From NCBI GenBank assembly GCA_024281175.1, contig JAMJTW010000009.1, positions 1 through 58,939 of the forward strand: a DNA stretch of 58,939 nucleotides. Direction: 5' to 3'. The stretch's first letter is position 1. Each line of letters starts with the position of its first letter. Made by a program: the position numbers and the translations under genes. The notes under the pieces were generated by a model. It saw only the letters and a program-made list of their open reading frames with translations. It did not search any database and was not told the DNA's origin. Source of the stretch: Candidatus Thiovulum imperiosus (lineage in GTDB: Bacteria; Campylobacterota; Campylobacteria; Campylobacterales; Thiovulaceae). Shown piece after piece: positions 43,414 to 52,461 of the stretch.

Positions 43414-45683
43414 AATCTCATTTCAGCTTTTATGTAGTAAAAAGCTCCGCTATATCCGTAAGGAGAAAATCGTGAATATGGCTTTACTCCATCAAATCCA
43501 TAAAAATTTCCTGAAAGTCCATCCCACTTATTTGGGTGATTGTCAAAAACATTTATACCTCCAAAAGAGAAAGAGAAATCTTCTGTAAATTTATATCTAT
43601 AATTTGTATCAAGAGTCCAGTCAGCTTCAAATTTGTAAGAGTTTTCGCCAATCATCTGGTAATAAGAGCCATATCGAGAGAGATTTAAAGTTATATCACT
43701 ATCTCCAGTTTCAAAATTTCCTAAAAGTCTTAAAGAGTGTTTTGGCTGACCTCTCTCAATTCTATCTTTCTGCTCTTCTGTTCCAGAGTAGTGATTTGAA
43801 AGGAGGTTTGTTTTAGCGTAGCTGTACCATGTTCGAAAATCTATTCTACTTCCGCTTTCAAACTCATGTTTAAAATCAGCTTTAAAATCTATTCCATGAG
43901 TTTCTGTATTTCCAGAATTTGTAAAAATACGAATATATGAAAGAGTATTCTCTTCAAAAACCTTTTTTTGTGCTTCTGTTTTAGGTAGTAAATCTCCTGA
44001 AAGCAGAATTCTATCTCTAACTTTTGTATAGAAAAAATCCAAATTGAAATTTAGATTTTGAGTTGGAGAGAAAAGAATTCCAGTTGTAATATGTTCTGAC
44101 TTTTCAGAATCCAAATCTTTTTCTCTAAATATTTTTGCAACAGGACTATCTGATTTTGCTGTACCTTTTACAACAAGATTTCCAGTTTCAGTATCTGAGA
44201 AAGTTGAGATGTGAGAGTAGTTCTTTTGAGCTAAAGATGGAGCTTTAAACCCAGTTGATACTGAAGTTCTAAAAAGTAGAGAATCTGAAAGTTTATTTCC
44301 AAAAGCTAATTTGAAATTTTCCGTAGAACCGAAATCTGCATACTCTTCAAATCTTCCAGCTCCCTCCAGAGTTGTATCTTCTGAAAGTTTGAAAGTGGAG
44401 TTCAAATATATAGCGTAACTATTTCGATGGTCCTCTCTACCATTTCTCTCTTTAAAACCTCGAAATCCCTCTGAACCTGTTCCAGTTGATGATTCTATAT
44501 CTCCAGCTTCTATTTTGTAATTTTCATGGCGAAATTCTAAACCTCCAGCAAGAGATAGAGAATCTAGCTGTTTTTGTAAATCAAAATTTGTACTGTTTTG
44601 AAAAAAAGTGAAATTTCCAACATTAAATTTTATTGGAGATTCCTCACCAAGAGAGAAATTTATCGTGTTTTCAATATCAAAGAGAAAAGAGCTATATCCA
44701 GAAGTGTTACTCAAATCCCATTTCAAATTATTTCTACTCTCTTTAATTCCAAAAGTAAAGTGGTGATTCTCAATTTCAGCTTTAGTAATTGGAAGAAAGC
44801 CATTTGGAAAAAGAGTTCTAGTTGAATCTGGAAGACGAAAAAATACATTTGCTTCACTATTTCGGTAGCTAGATATAAAGTTTGTGTAGTATGTGAAATC
44901 TCTATTCACTTCTATATTTCCAGAAAAAGTGTAGTTTTCTGTTTGTGGCAGACCAACTTGTGTAGTTTTTTGAGGAATTTCCAATCTTTTATCAAATCCA
45001 CTTCTATCTGTTCTTTCACTATTTCTTGCTGAAAAAGATAAGTTTGCAAAACCGTCATAAGAGAGTGGTATAGCTATAAATCCTCCACCATATTTTACTT
45101 CACCATCACCCACTATTCTCTTTCCATAAGAAGTAGTTACAAAACTAGTTTGGTAAGCACCTTTAAGTTTTATATTTATAGCTCCAGAAATGGCGTCAGA
45201 ACCGTATTGAGCTGCTGAACCATCTCGAAGAATTTCTATACGAGAAATAGCTTCCAGAGGTATCATCTCTAAATCTACATTAGAATTTCCCTTGCCGATT
45301 GTACCGTTCATATGAAGTAGTGATGAGGTGTGAACTCTTTTTCCATTTACTAAAATCAATATCTGATTTGGAGACATTCCCCGTAGAGTAAATGCTCTTA
45401 CATGGTCAGTACCATCAGCAATATGAGTTTCTGGAGAGTTGAAACTAGGAATAAAATAGCGAAGAATATCAGGTAGAGTAGAGAGACCAGTTCTGGAAAT
45501 CTCTTCTGCTGTAATAACATCTACTGGAAAAAGAGAGTCTGAAATCTCCTTTGCACCATCTCTTGAGCCAATATCAACTTTCAATTCACTCTCTATTTCA
45601 AGAAGTTCTTCCAGAGACTCATCTAAAAGAGAAGAAGAGTCTAATCCAAATAGAAGAGCTGGTAGTAAAACTATAAATCTCAA
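43410..45683 (-). CDS. TonB-dependent outer-membrane receptor
   Basis: A 757-residue receptor with a signal peptide, a plug (about 50-175: FPVDVITAEEISRTGLSTLPD, TLRGMSPNQILILVNGKRV, IEILRDGSAAQYGSDAISGA) and a 22-strand barrel with a C-terminal aromatic/hydrophobic end (AFYYIKAEMRL). The ligand is unknown. The TTG start has AAAGG upstream. It lies between a YfiR-like gene and siaA, so ligand uptake and signalling are probably connected. No TonB/ExbBD genes are in the window. Confidence 0.9.
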   Translation of the reverse strand: MRFIVLLPALLFGLDSSSLLDESLEELLEIESELKVDIGSRDGAKEISDSLFPVDVITAEEISRTGLSTLPDILRYFIPSFNSPETHIADGTDHVRAFTLRGMSPNQILILVNGKRVHTSSLLHMNGTIGKGNSNVDLEMIPLEAISRIEILRDGSAAQYGSDAISGAINIKLKGAYQTSFVTTSYGKRIVGDGEVKYGGGFIAIPLSYDGFANLSFSARNSERTDRSGFDKRLEIPQKTTQVGLPQTENYTFSGNIEVNRDFTYYTNFISSYRNSEANVFFRLPDSTRTLFPNGFLPITKAEIENHHFTFGIKESRNNLKWDLSNTSGYSSFLFDIENTINFSLGEESPIKFNVGNFTFFQNSTNFDLQKQLDSLSLAGGLEFRHENYKIEAGDIESSTGTGSEGFRGFKERNGREDHRNSYAIYLNSTFKLSEDTTLEGAGRFEEYADFGSTENFKLAFGNKLSDSLLFRTSVSTGFKAPSLAQKNYSHISTFSDTETGNLVVKGTAKSDSPVAKIFREKDLDSEKSEHITTGILFSPTQNLNFNLDFFYTKVRDRILLSGDLLPKTEAQKKVFEENTLSYIRIFTNSGNTETHGIDFKADFKHEFESGSRIDFRTWYSYAKTNLLSNHYSGTEEQKDRIERGQPKHSLRLLGNFETGDSDITLNLSRYGSYYQMIGENSYKFEADWTLDTNYRYKFTEDFSFSFGGINVFDNHPNKWDGLSGNFYGFDGVKPYSRFSPYGYSGAFYYIKAEMRL

Positions 45684-45687
45684 AATT

Positions 45688-46188
45688 TCAACCTTTTATA
45701 ACTTTTGATATTCTCAATAGAGTTGAGCTGATTTTTACTCTCTGCTCTTTTGAGGTTTCATAGTTTATTTTAAATTTTATTTTTCGAGATGCAAAATAGA
45801 GTTGAATAACTCCACCTCTTTCAGCAAAACCTTTTGAGTCTCCAACTGTTAGAATATTTTTTGAAGCTGTACTTCTGAGAACCTCATCAACTTCCCTATT
45901 TCCTATATTTGGGATATATAAAATGTGACTTTTTCCAATCTCATCTACTGTTTGAGCTAACTTAATTTGAACTCTTCTATCTTGTATTTTTCTATTCTTA
46001 TACACTTTTTCAAAAAACATCTTACTTCTTCTACTTTTATAAATAGTAATGATAAAATCATTACCATCATCATTTTCCCACTTTATAAATTTAGCTATTT
46101 TCCCAACAATTACACTTTTAAGCATATCTTCAGTTGTATAAGAGTAGATTGTCGATGTCAATATAAAAAGTAGAGATAGTTTTAGCAA
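45688..46188 (-). CDS. YfiR-family periplasmic protein (DUF4154)
   Basis: A 166-residue protein with a signal peptide (LKLSLLFILTSTIYSY) and the DUF4154 pattern: VGKIAKFIKWEN, FIITIYK, ILYIPNIGNREVDEVLR, ILTVGDSKGFAERGGVIQLY. In other bacteria YfiR represses a membrane diguanylate cyclase from the periplasm. DUF4154 genes also often sit beside TonB receptors. Here it could act on the SiaA sensor domain, which is inference. The start is TTG after AGAGGA. Confidence 0.8.
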   Translation of the reverse strand: MLKLSLLFILTSTIYSYTTEDMLKSVIVGKIAKFIKWENDDGNDFIITIYKSRRSKMFFEKVYKNRKIQDRRVQIKLAQTVDEIGKSHILYIPNIGNREVDEVLRSTASKNILTVGDSKGFAERGGVIQLYFASRKIKFKINYETSKEQRVKISSTLLRISKVIKG

Positions 46189-46203
46189 TAGAGTTCCTCT
46201 TTT

Positions 46204-46965
46204 TTAATCCTTAAAATTATCTCTTATTTTTAAGAATTCTCCAATGTTTTTGAAAAAAATGTCTATTAGTTTTGGTTCAAACTGTTTTCCTCTCTCACTT
46301 TGTAGAAAATCAAAAATTCTTCCATCTTCCCAAGCTGATTTATAAACTCTGTTACTCCCAAGAGCATCAAAAACATCTGCCACAGCCGTAATTCTTCCAA
46401 AAATATGTATATCTGAACCTTTAACTCCTCTAGGATACCCATCTCCGTCCCATCTCTCATGATGTTCATACGCAACAACTGCTGCCATTTTTAGAAACTT
46501 TCTCTTTGAAACATTGAGCATATCAAATCCAATTTTTGCATGAGTCTTCATAATTTCAAACTCTTCAGGAGTAAATTTTGCAGGTTTATTTAAAATTGCA
46601 TCTGGAATTGCAACTTTTCCAATATCATGCATTGGAGAAACCTCTTTTAATATCTCACTATCCTCTTCAGAAAGACCATATTTTAGAGCTAAAAGTTTGG
46701 AGTATTCTGCAACTCTTCGAACATGATTTCCAGTTTCTCGACTTCTTGTCTCTCCAATAGAACCCATTGTAAAAACAACCTCTTTTTGAGTATCCTCTAT
46801 CTCCTTTTTTAACTTCATCAGCTCATCAAACTCTTTTCGCTGTCTCTTGTCAGTTCTCTCAAGTATCTTATTCTGTCTCTTTAAATCTCTTATAAGTCTG
46901 TTTGTAGCTTCTTGGAAATCTCTCTGAACTTTTTCAAAGTTACCTAATAAATCATCATCAAGCAT
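46204..46965 (-). CDS. HD-GYP c-di-GMP phosphodiesterase with N-terminal coiled coil
   Basis: A 253-residue cytosolic protein. Residues 1-70 are a charged coiled coil with no REC or sensor domain. The HD-GYP core has HDIGKVAIPDAIL (113-125), HAKIG, HHERWDGDGYPRG (GYP 176-178) and RITAVADVFDALGS, so the metal ligands and GYP are intact and it should degrade c-di-GMP. It begins directly after the siaC stop. In Pseudomonas the equivalent place belongs to the cyclase SiaD, whose stalk binds SiaC; here the coiled coil could do the same. Confidence 0.88.
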   Translation of the reverse strand: MLDDDLLGNFEKVQRDFQEATNRLIRDLKRQNKILERTDKRQRKEFDELMKLKKEIEDTQKEVVFTMGSIGETRSRETGNHVRRVAEYSKLLALKYGLSEEDSEILKEVSPMHDIGKVAIPDAILNKPAKFTPEEFEIMKTHAKIGFDMLNVSKRKFLKMAAVVAYEHHERWDGDGYPRGVKGSDIHIFGRITAVADVFDALGSNRVYKSAWEDGRIFDFLQSERGKQFEPKLIDIFFKNIGEFLKIRDNFKD

Positions 46966-47343
46966 CTATTTTGTCACCAAGTTGAAGTTTAGTTCTTCAA
47001 AATCTTCTCTAAACTCCTCTCCAGCCTCTTCCATATTTTCATTCTCAATATCGTATATCCAATTTATCTCAACTTCTGTAAATGAACTTGCATGTTCAAA
47101 AATATCAAATAGGTCAAAAAAGAGTTTTGATGTACTGGAGTTGAAATAAGTTACTTCTACATTTAAAACTGTTCGCTCTTTATGATTTCCCTCAAAATAC
47201 CAATTCAATTTATCTATTAGAGGTTTATAAAATTCAAAAGTATTTTCAGGTAAAGAGTCTCCTCTTATCTCAACTAGCCCTGCTTTTACATCAAACAGAA
47301 GACTTGGAGTGTATTTTGTTTTTGCTATATCTATATTATTCAT
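46966..47343 (-). CDS. siaC: SiaC-family regulatory phosphoprotein (DUF1987)
   Basis: A 125-residue protein of the SiaC family: TKYTPSLLFDVKAGLVEIRGDSLPE, FYKPLIDKLNWYF, VTYFNSSTSKLFFDLFDIFE and IDWIYD-like INWIYDIENENMEEAGEEF. The phosphorylation site in this family lies in the YFNSS segment (Ser here where Thr occurs in Pseudomonas, from memory). It would be phosphorylated by SiaB, dephosphorylated by SiaA, and in its free form bind an effector, here most likely the HD-GYP encoded immediately downstream. It is first in the operon. Confidence 0.85.
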   Translation of the reverse strand: MNNIDIAKTKYTPSLLFDVKAGLVEIRGDSLPENTFEFYKPLIDKLNWYFEGNHKERTVLNVEVTYFNSSTSKLFFDLFDIFEHASSFTEVEINWIYDIENENMEEAGEEFREDFEELNFNLVTK

Positions 47344-47426
47344 CTGTTTTCCTCTGTTTATTTACAATATTATATGAAAAAAGAGCCTATTTTAAGAAAT
47401 AAAGCTCTTTACTAAAGTGGCAATTT

Positions 47427-48290
47427 TTAGTTTACAGTAATAGTAAAAGATAGCTCTTCTTCGCTATTTTCAATTTTCAGGGTAACTTTATCTGCACCAG
47501 TAGATACAGCTGTAAGAGTTGTTAAACAGTTTCCATTTTCATCACATGTTGGTTCAGATGGAATTGCAATTCCAGTTGATGAGGTTTGCCAATTTACATT
47601 TTCACTCCAGTTCTGAATTGAAAAGGATATCTCTTTTATCTCTCCAACACTCATTGTAAGTGAGCTACTTCCTGTGTAAGAGATAGTTGGTAAAAGCACT
47701 CTCTCTGCTATATTCCAGCTCTGTATAAAATAGGAGTCTTTCCGAGTCTCAGAGTGAGTAAAAACACCATAAATCATACTTATATCTTTTGCCAAATACT
47801 CTTTCGAAGAGCTTTGAAACTCACTACCACTATATTGCCAAGAACAGTCTATCTCCAATATATCTGTAAAGTTGTTATCACCTATTGGCATAGTTGGATA
47901 CTCATTTAAAACTTTACAATTTCTATCTATTTTTAAGAAATCTACATTACCATTTACATATCTTGGAGAAGAGAGATTTCTATCTAAGTCCCAAATAAAG
48001 CACTCATCTATATAGTAATTTACTCCATCTTTTGAGATACTCTTTCCTGAATATGTGTAGGTTTGACTCTCTGTTTTAATAGCATTATCTATATCTTGAA
48101 CAGTATAATTTAAAGTTCCATCTCCCTCTGGAAATAGATATAGAGCTAAGTCATATCCAACTGCACACCCTACATCTGTTTTAGAAATATTTACATCAAC
48201 TCCAACGGCATCTGTTCCACTACTCACATTACAACCAGAGAGTAGTAGAGTTGAAGCCACCGCTGTTGCTCCTATTGAGAACTTTATCAC
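47427..48290 (-). CDS. Lipoprotein with C-terminal Ig-like domain
   Basis: The N-terminus IKFSIGATAVASTLLLSGC is a clear lipoprotein signal with lipobox LSGC. The middle has no family I recognise (three further cysteines), and the last 80 residues (SLTMSVGEIKEISFSIQNW ... VTLKIENSEEELSFTITVN) look like a bacterial Ig-like beta domain. I start it at GTG 48290, with GGAGG eight bases upstream. It lies 83 bases upstream of siaC on the same strand and may be surface-exposed. The function is unknown. Confidence 0.65.
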   Translation of the reverse strand: MIKFSIGATAVASTLLLSGCNVSSGTDAVGVDVNISKTDVGCAVGYDLALYLFPEGDGTLNYTVQDIDNAIKTESQTYTYSGKSISKDGVNYYIDECFIWDLDRNLSSPRYVNGNVDFLKIDRNCKVLNEYPTMPIGDNNFTDILEIDCSWQYSGSEFQSSSKEYLAKDISMIYGVFTHSETRKDSYFIQSWNIAERVLLPTISYTGSSSLTMSVGEIKEISFSIQNWSENVNWQTSSTGIAIPSEPTCDENGNCLTTLTAVSTGADKVTLKIENSEEELSFTITVN

Positions 48291-48415
48291 TAAAGAAACC
48301 TCCAAAATAACTCTGATTTTATCACATTTCCAAAACTCTACCTTTAGATATTTAACTCACAAAAATTAAATAAAAATATAGTTCTTATTTTATTCTATAA
48401 TATATTCTAAAATTA

Positions 48416-48584
48416 GGGGACTGACCAAATAGGCTTGTGCCTCTCTTGTCATTTCGATATGAGCGAAGTGATTGAGAAATCTTGGGAACTTTAATTGAAG
48501 TAAAATAAAAGATTTCTCACCGTAAAGGGTTCGAAATGACATACAGGTTGTTAAAGCGTAAAAATACTCTATTTGGTCACTCCC
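48416..48584. mobile_element. MITE-like palindromic element, copy 3
   Basis: A 169-bp copy with terminal inverted repeats GGGGACTGACCAAATAG and CTATTTGGTCACTCCC and the same inner hairpin arms as copies 1 and 2, but 15-20 per cent different by eye. It lies in the divergent gap between the lipoprotein gene and the hypothetical gene at 48602. This is an independent insertion. Confidence 0.7.
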
Positions 48585-48601
48585 AAAACTAGGAGTCTAA
48601 A

Positions 48602-48880
48602 ATGATGGATATATTTAATGATGAAGATGATTTTCTACACAGCAATCCAAAAGATAAGTTTTTTGAAATTGCAGATAATGCAAATAGCGATGTAGTTAGA
48701 TATGAATTAGAGCAGATTTTTGACCAATTTATAGCAATGGAAAACATTCTTGAGGAGAAGTTTGGAGAAGAGTTTTTAAGAGAAATTCACAACTTCATAT
48801 ATGGTAGAGCTGATATGGAGACACTACGAACAGGTTTCTACATGGACAAAATGTCAATCATACTATCTAAAAGTGAGTAG
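48602..48880 (+). CDS. Hypothetical acidic protein
   Basis: A 92-residue protein with no recognised family, rich in Asp and Glu (DIFNDEDDFLHSN, YELEQIFDQFIAMENIL, FGEEFLREIHNFIYG) and predicted to be helical. AGGAG lies six bases before the ATG. The next gene starts within its last codons (GTGAGTAG), so they are coupled. Cytosolic by the absence of a signal peptide. Confidence 0.6.
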   Translation: MMDIFNDEDDFLHSNPKDKFFEIADNANSDVVRYELEQIFDQFIAMENILEEKFGEEFLREIHNFIYGRADMETLRTGFYMDKMSIILSKSE

Positions 48881-49259
48881 ATTTCTCTTTTTACTCCTCC
48901 TTCTAGGAGGAACTCTCTTTGGAAGATATTGGGATTATGAGTATGAGATAACTCTTGAGAAAGATGAGGTTGCTGAGTATCTAATTACAGATAGAGTTCG
49001 TGAAAAAACATTCACATTTCGCTGGACACTATATATAAATAATGGTCTCATTCTTGTTGTAAATCTCGATGGTTACCCGTATCAGAAAATTCTATACAAA
49101 GACTATAATCGAAACTCTTTTCAGATGAAATTGCACGGAAAAAGGGCTTTGCTCATGGTTGAGTTTTCGGAATTTGATGTTGAAAATAAAAAAGCCTCTT
49201 TTCTTGTTTTAGTTAAGAATAGTAGCGTTGAACCTGTTCTGGAGAACGAGCTTCTTTAG
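48873..49259 (+). CDS. Hypothetical secreted protein
   Basis: Starting at GTG 48873, within the end of the previous gene, the frame gives 128 residues with a strong signal peptide (SRFLFLLLLLGGTLFG) followed by a beta-rich domain (YEITLEKDEVAEYLI, FTFRWTLYINNGLILVVNL). No family was recognised. A longer frame from 48801 is only the overlap with the upstream gene. It is likely periplasmic. Confidence 0.6.
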   Translation: MSRFLFLLLLLGGTLFGRYWDYEYEITLEKDEVAEYLITDRVREKTFTFRWTLYINNGLILVVNLDGYPYQKILYKDYNRNSFQMKLHGKRALLMVEFSEFDVENKKASFLVLVKNSSVEPVLENELL

Positions 49260-49264
49260 TAATT

Positions 49265-49286
49265 GAGAAATCTTGAAAGATTTCTC
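49265..49286. terminator. Bidirectional hairpin terminator
   Basis: GAGAAATCT (49265-49273) and AGATTTCTC (49278-49286) form a perfect stem with a TGAA loop, between the convergent secreted-protein gene and the permease gene. The word is also the inner arm of the MITE-like family, so the terminator may derive from such an element. Confidence 0.6.
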
Positions 49287-49307
49287 ACTTTAAAGGGTTT
49301 CTAATTT

Positions 49308-50348
49308 TTACCTCTTTTCAAAATCTATTCTTGGGTCAATAGCTCTATAAGTCAAATCTGTAACAACATTTAAAATTAGAGTTACAAGTGTAAAGATATA
49401 TAGAGTTCCAAAGATAACAGGATAATCTCGATTTAGAATAGCTTCAAAACCCAAGAGTCCCAAACCATCAAGTGAGAAAATTATCTCTATAAGAATTGAG
49501 CCTGTAAATAGAATTCCTATAATTGCTGATGGAATTCCTGAAATTATAATAAGCATTCCATTTCTAAAAACATGGTTTCTTAAAATATCTCTCTCTTTCA
49601 AACCTTTTGAACGAGCTGTAATAACATAAGGTTTATGGATTTCATCAAGAAAAGAGTTTTTTGTAAGAAGAGTCATTGTTGCAAAAGAGCCGATAACAAG
49701 TGATAGTACTGGTAGAGTTAGATGCCACAACCAATCAACTATCTTCTCTCCAAAACTCATAGTTTCAAAATCTTCAGAAAAGAGTCCTCGAATTGGAAAC
49801 CACTCAAAAAAAGTTCCTGATGCAAAAAATATGATAAGAACAATTGCAAATAGAAAAGTTGGAATTGCATTTCCAACAGCAAGAAGAGTTGTTGTGAAAG
49901 CGTCAAATTTAGAGCCGTGTTTGATGGCTTTCAAAATTCCAAGCGGAATAGATATTAGGTAGATAAGAAAAGTTGATAGTAGACCTAAAGATATTGAAAC
50001 TGGTAACTTTTCCAACATCAAATCCAAAACAGATTTGTCATGAATAAAGCTCTCTCCTAAATCAAAAAAAAGATAGTTTCCCAACATATCAAGATATCTT
50101 TCTAAAGGAGGTTTATCAAAACCTAAAGCTTCTCTGATTTCAGCTTCCATTTCAGCATCTATTGAAACCTCATCACCTTTACTTATCTCTATATCTCTTT
50201 GAAGAATTGAACCTTCACTTCCTATACTCTCTAACCACTTTTGAACAGGACCACCTGGAGTCATCTGAACTATTAAAAAGTTTAAAGTGATAATTCCCCA
50301 TAAAGTTGGAATTATCAGCAGTAGTCTCTTTAAAATATACTTTGTCAT
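49308..50348 (-). CDS. Peptide-type ABC transporter permease (YejB-like)
   Basis: A 346-residue inner-membrane permease with about six helices. RLLLIIPTLWGIITLNFLIVQMTPGGP at the N-terminus, an extended periplasmic loop (about 45-100) and the coupling EIHKPYVITARSKGLKERDIL are as in YejB of the oligopeptide and microcin C importer. GDEVSIDAEMEAEIREALG is in the loop. The partner permease, ATPases and binding protein are not adjacent, so it is a lone subunit here. Confidence 0.82.
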   Translation of the reverse strand: MTKYILKRLLLIIPTLWGIITLNFLIVQMTPGGPVQKWLESIGSEGSILQRDIEISKGDEVSIDAEMEAEIREALGFDKPPLERYLDMLGNYLFFDLGESFIHDKSVLDLMLEKLPVSISLGLLSTFLIYLISIPLGILKAIKHGSKFDAFTTTLLAVGNAIPTFLFAIVLIIFFASGTFFEWFPIRGLFSEDFETMSFGEKIVDWLWHLTLPVLSLVIGSFATMTLLTKNSFLDEIHKPYVITARSKGLKERDILRNHVFRNGMLIIISGIPSAIIGILFTGSILIEIIFSLDGLGLLGFEAILNRDYPVIFGTLYIFTLVTLILNVVTDLTYRAIDPRIDFEKR

Positions 50349-50451
50349 ATCAATTTATCTTTTCTTAAAATTGTATCTTAAGAACCAATCTTTGCAAAAA
50401 TTATGATGACTTTTCTGATAAACTTCTTAAAAAATTTAGGAAATTATTACA

Positions 50452-52452
50452 TTGTTAAAAAAGATATTTTTAGGTGTTGGATTACTAATTTTAGGTGGTC
50501 TCTCTATCATCTCTTATGACTTTTACACTACGGTTTCTACAAGAATAGATGAACTCTTGGAACATGATATGGATATTAGTAGTGAGATTTTTGATAGAAA
50601 CGGAAATAAGATAGCAAATATTGTTAGCGATGAGTATAGATTGTATGTGAAATATAACGATATACCATCAAGAATAATTGAAGCACTTCTTGCAATTGAG
50701 GACACTTCATTTTTTGAACATGATGGAATAAATATAGAGGCTATTTTTAGAGCTGCAATTAAAGATGTTATTGCAATGGAGATGGTGGAGGGTGCTTCTA
50801 CAATTACTCAACAGTTTGTTAGAAATGCAATTCTTACAAGAGATAAAACTATTTTGAGAAAGTTGAAAGAGGTTGTTTTGGCTTATGAAGTTGAAAAGCA
50901 TATGTCAAAAGAGATGATACTTGAACAGTATTTAAATAAGATATATTTTGGTAGAGGTTATCACGGTATCAGAACTGCTTCCAAAGGATATTTCCACAAA
51001 GAGTTAAATGCTTTAACTTTAAAAGAGATGGCTATCTTGATAGGTCTAATTAAAGCTCCCTCTTTTTACGACCCAACAAAAAATTTAGAACAGTCTGTTG
51101 GTAGAGCAAATCGTGTTTTAGACAGAATGTACAGTGGTCTTGGCTGGATTACTAAAAGCGAATATGAAGAAGCTATTAAAGAGGAGATAAAACCTTTTAG
51201 AACTACTAAAACTCAAAATGTTGCACCCTATATTGTTGATGAGGTCTTAAGAAGAGTCTCTTCAACTGTTACAAAAGATGAGTTGAAAAAAGGTGGTTAT
51301 AAAATAGATACAACCATAGATTTACAACTTCATGAAATTATGACAACAGCATTACGAAATGGTCATAAAAATATCATAGAGAAGTTAGATAAAAGAGGTG
51401 TTTCTGAAAGTGAAAAGAAGAAATTGAATGGTGCAGCAATTGTCTTAAATCCTCACTCTGGAGAAATTTTATCAATGGTTGGAGGTGTCTCTTATAAAGA
51501 GAGTGTTTTCAATAGAGTTACTCAAGGAGAACGACAGATAGGAAGTAGCATAAAACCATTCATTTACCAAACAGCTATAAACTATGGTTTCTCTGGTGCT
51601 TCAATTCTATATGATGTTCAAAAAACTTATGAATATATTGATGGCGAAGGGAATGAGCAGAAATGGAGACCTCAAAACTACTCTAAGAAAGTTAAAGGAA
51701 CTGTATCTCTTAGAGATGCACTTGTTTTTTCAAAAAATCTCGCAACAATCAGTTTGGTAGAGAGTGTTGGTGCTGGAAATATCTACAATGCTCTTGTGAA
51801 TTACGGTTTTAAAACAATTTCAAGAAATTTATCAACTTCTCTTGGTAGCTACTCAACTTCTATGTTAAATTTAGCACATCTCTACACAACAATTGCAAAT
51901 GGTGGAACTAGAGTGAAACCTATTTTAGTAAGTAGTGTAAAAAGCAAAAGTGGTGATGAGGTTTATAAAGATGATAGAGAAGAAGTTACAATAGATTCCC
52001 CTCAACAGAACTATCTTATGGTTGATATTATGAAAGATGTTGTTCACAGAACATGGGGTAGTGGAAGAAGAGCTAGAACAAAAGGGTTAGATATAGCTGG
52101 AAAAACTGGAACAACAAATTATGGAAAAGATGTCTGGTTTAACTCTTTTTCACCAACTCATCAAGTTCATGTCTGGTTTGGAAAAGATGACAACACACCT
52201 ATTGTTGAAAAAAAGGCAGGTGAAAAGAAAATAGGTATAGCAGTAGCTGGTGGAGTTATGTCAGCACCTGTTGCTGGAGAGTTTTTTCAAGAACTACTAA
52301 AGTTAGAACCTTATGTTGAAAGAGAGTTTAAAATGCCAATTGGAATCAACAGATTTAAATTTAATGGAAAATTTGAAAACTTTACAGACATTTCAAAACC
52401 GCCACTAATTCGAAACGAGATAGTTGAAGAGAGTGAAAGTCTAATTTTCTAG
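50452..52452 (+). CDS. Penicillin-binding protein 1A-type bifunctional enzyme
   Basis: It polymerises and crosslinks peptidoglycan at the outer face of the inner membrane. After one anchor helix comes the glycosyltransferase (LAIEDTSFFEHDGINIEAIFRA, GASTITQQFVRN, KIYFGRGYHGI) and then the transpeptidase with SxxK in GSSIKPFIYQ, SKN in FSKNLATIS and KTG in GKTGTTNYGKDVW. It has 666 residues. The TTG start has a poor ribosome binding site. It is followed by a SPOR-domain gene, which supports a cell-wall operon. Confidence 0.93.
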   Translation: MLKKIFLGVGLLILGGLSIISYDFYTTVSTRIDELLEHDMDISSEIFDRNGNKIANIVSDEYRLYVKYNDIPSRIIEALLAIEDTSFFEHDGINIEAIFRAAIKDVIAMEMVEGASTITQQFVRNAILTRDKTILRKLKEVVLAYEVEKHMSKEMILEQYLNKIYFGRGYHGIRTASKGYFHKELNALTLKEMAILIGLIKAPSFYDPTKNLEQSVGRANRVLDRMYSGLGWITKSEYEEAIKEEIKPFRTTKTQNVAPYIVDEVLRRVSSTVTKDELKKGGYKIDTTIDLQLHEIMTTALRNGHKNIIEKLDKRGVSESEKKKLNGAAIVLNPHSGEILSMVGGVSYKESVFNRVTQGERQIGSSIKPFIYQTAINYGFSGASILYDVQKTYEYIDGEGNEQKWRPQNYSKKVKGTVSLRDALVFSKNLATISLVESVGAGNIYNALVNYGFKTISRNLSTSLGSYSTSMLNLAHLYTTIANGGTRVKPILVSSVKSKSGDEVYKDDREEVTIDSPQQNYLMVDIMKDVVHRTWGSGRRARTKGLDIAGKTGTTNYGKDVWFNSFSPTHQVHVWFGKDDNTPIVEKKAGEKKIGIAVAGGVMSAPVAGEFFQELLKLEPYVEREFKMPIGINRFKFNGKFENFTDISKPPLIRNEIVEESESLIF

Positions 52453-52461
52453 GAGAGAAAG

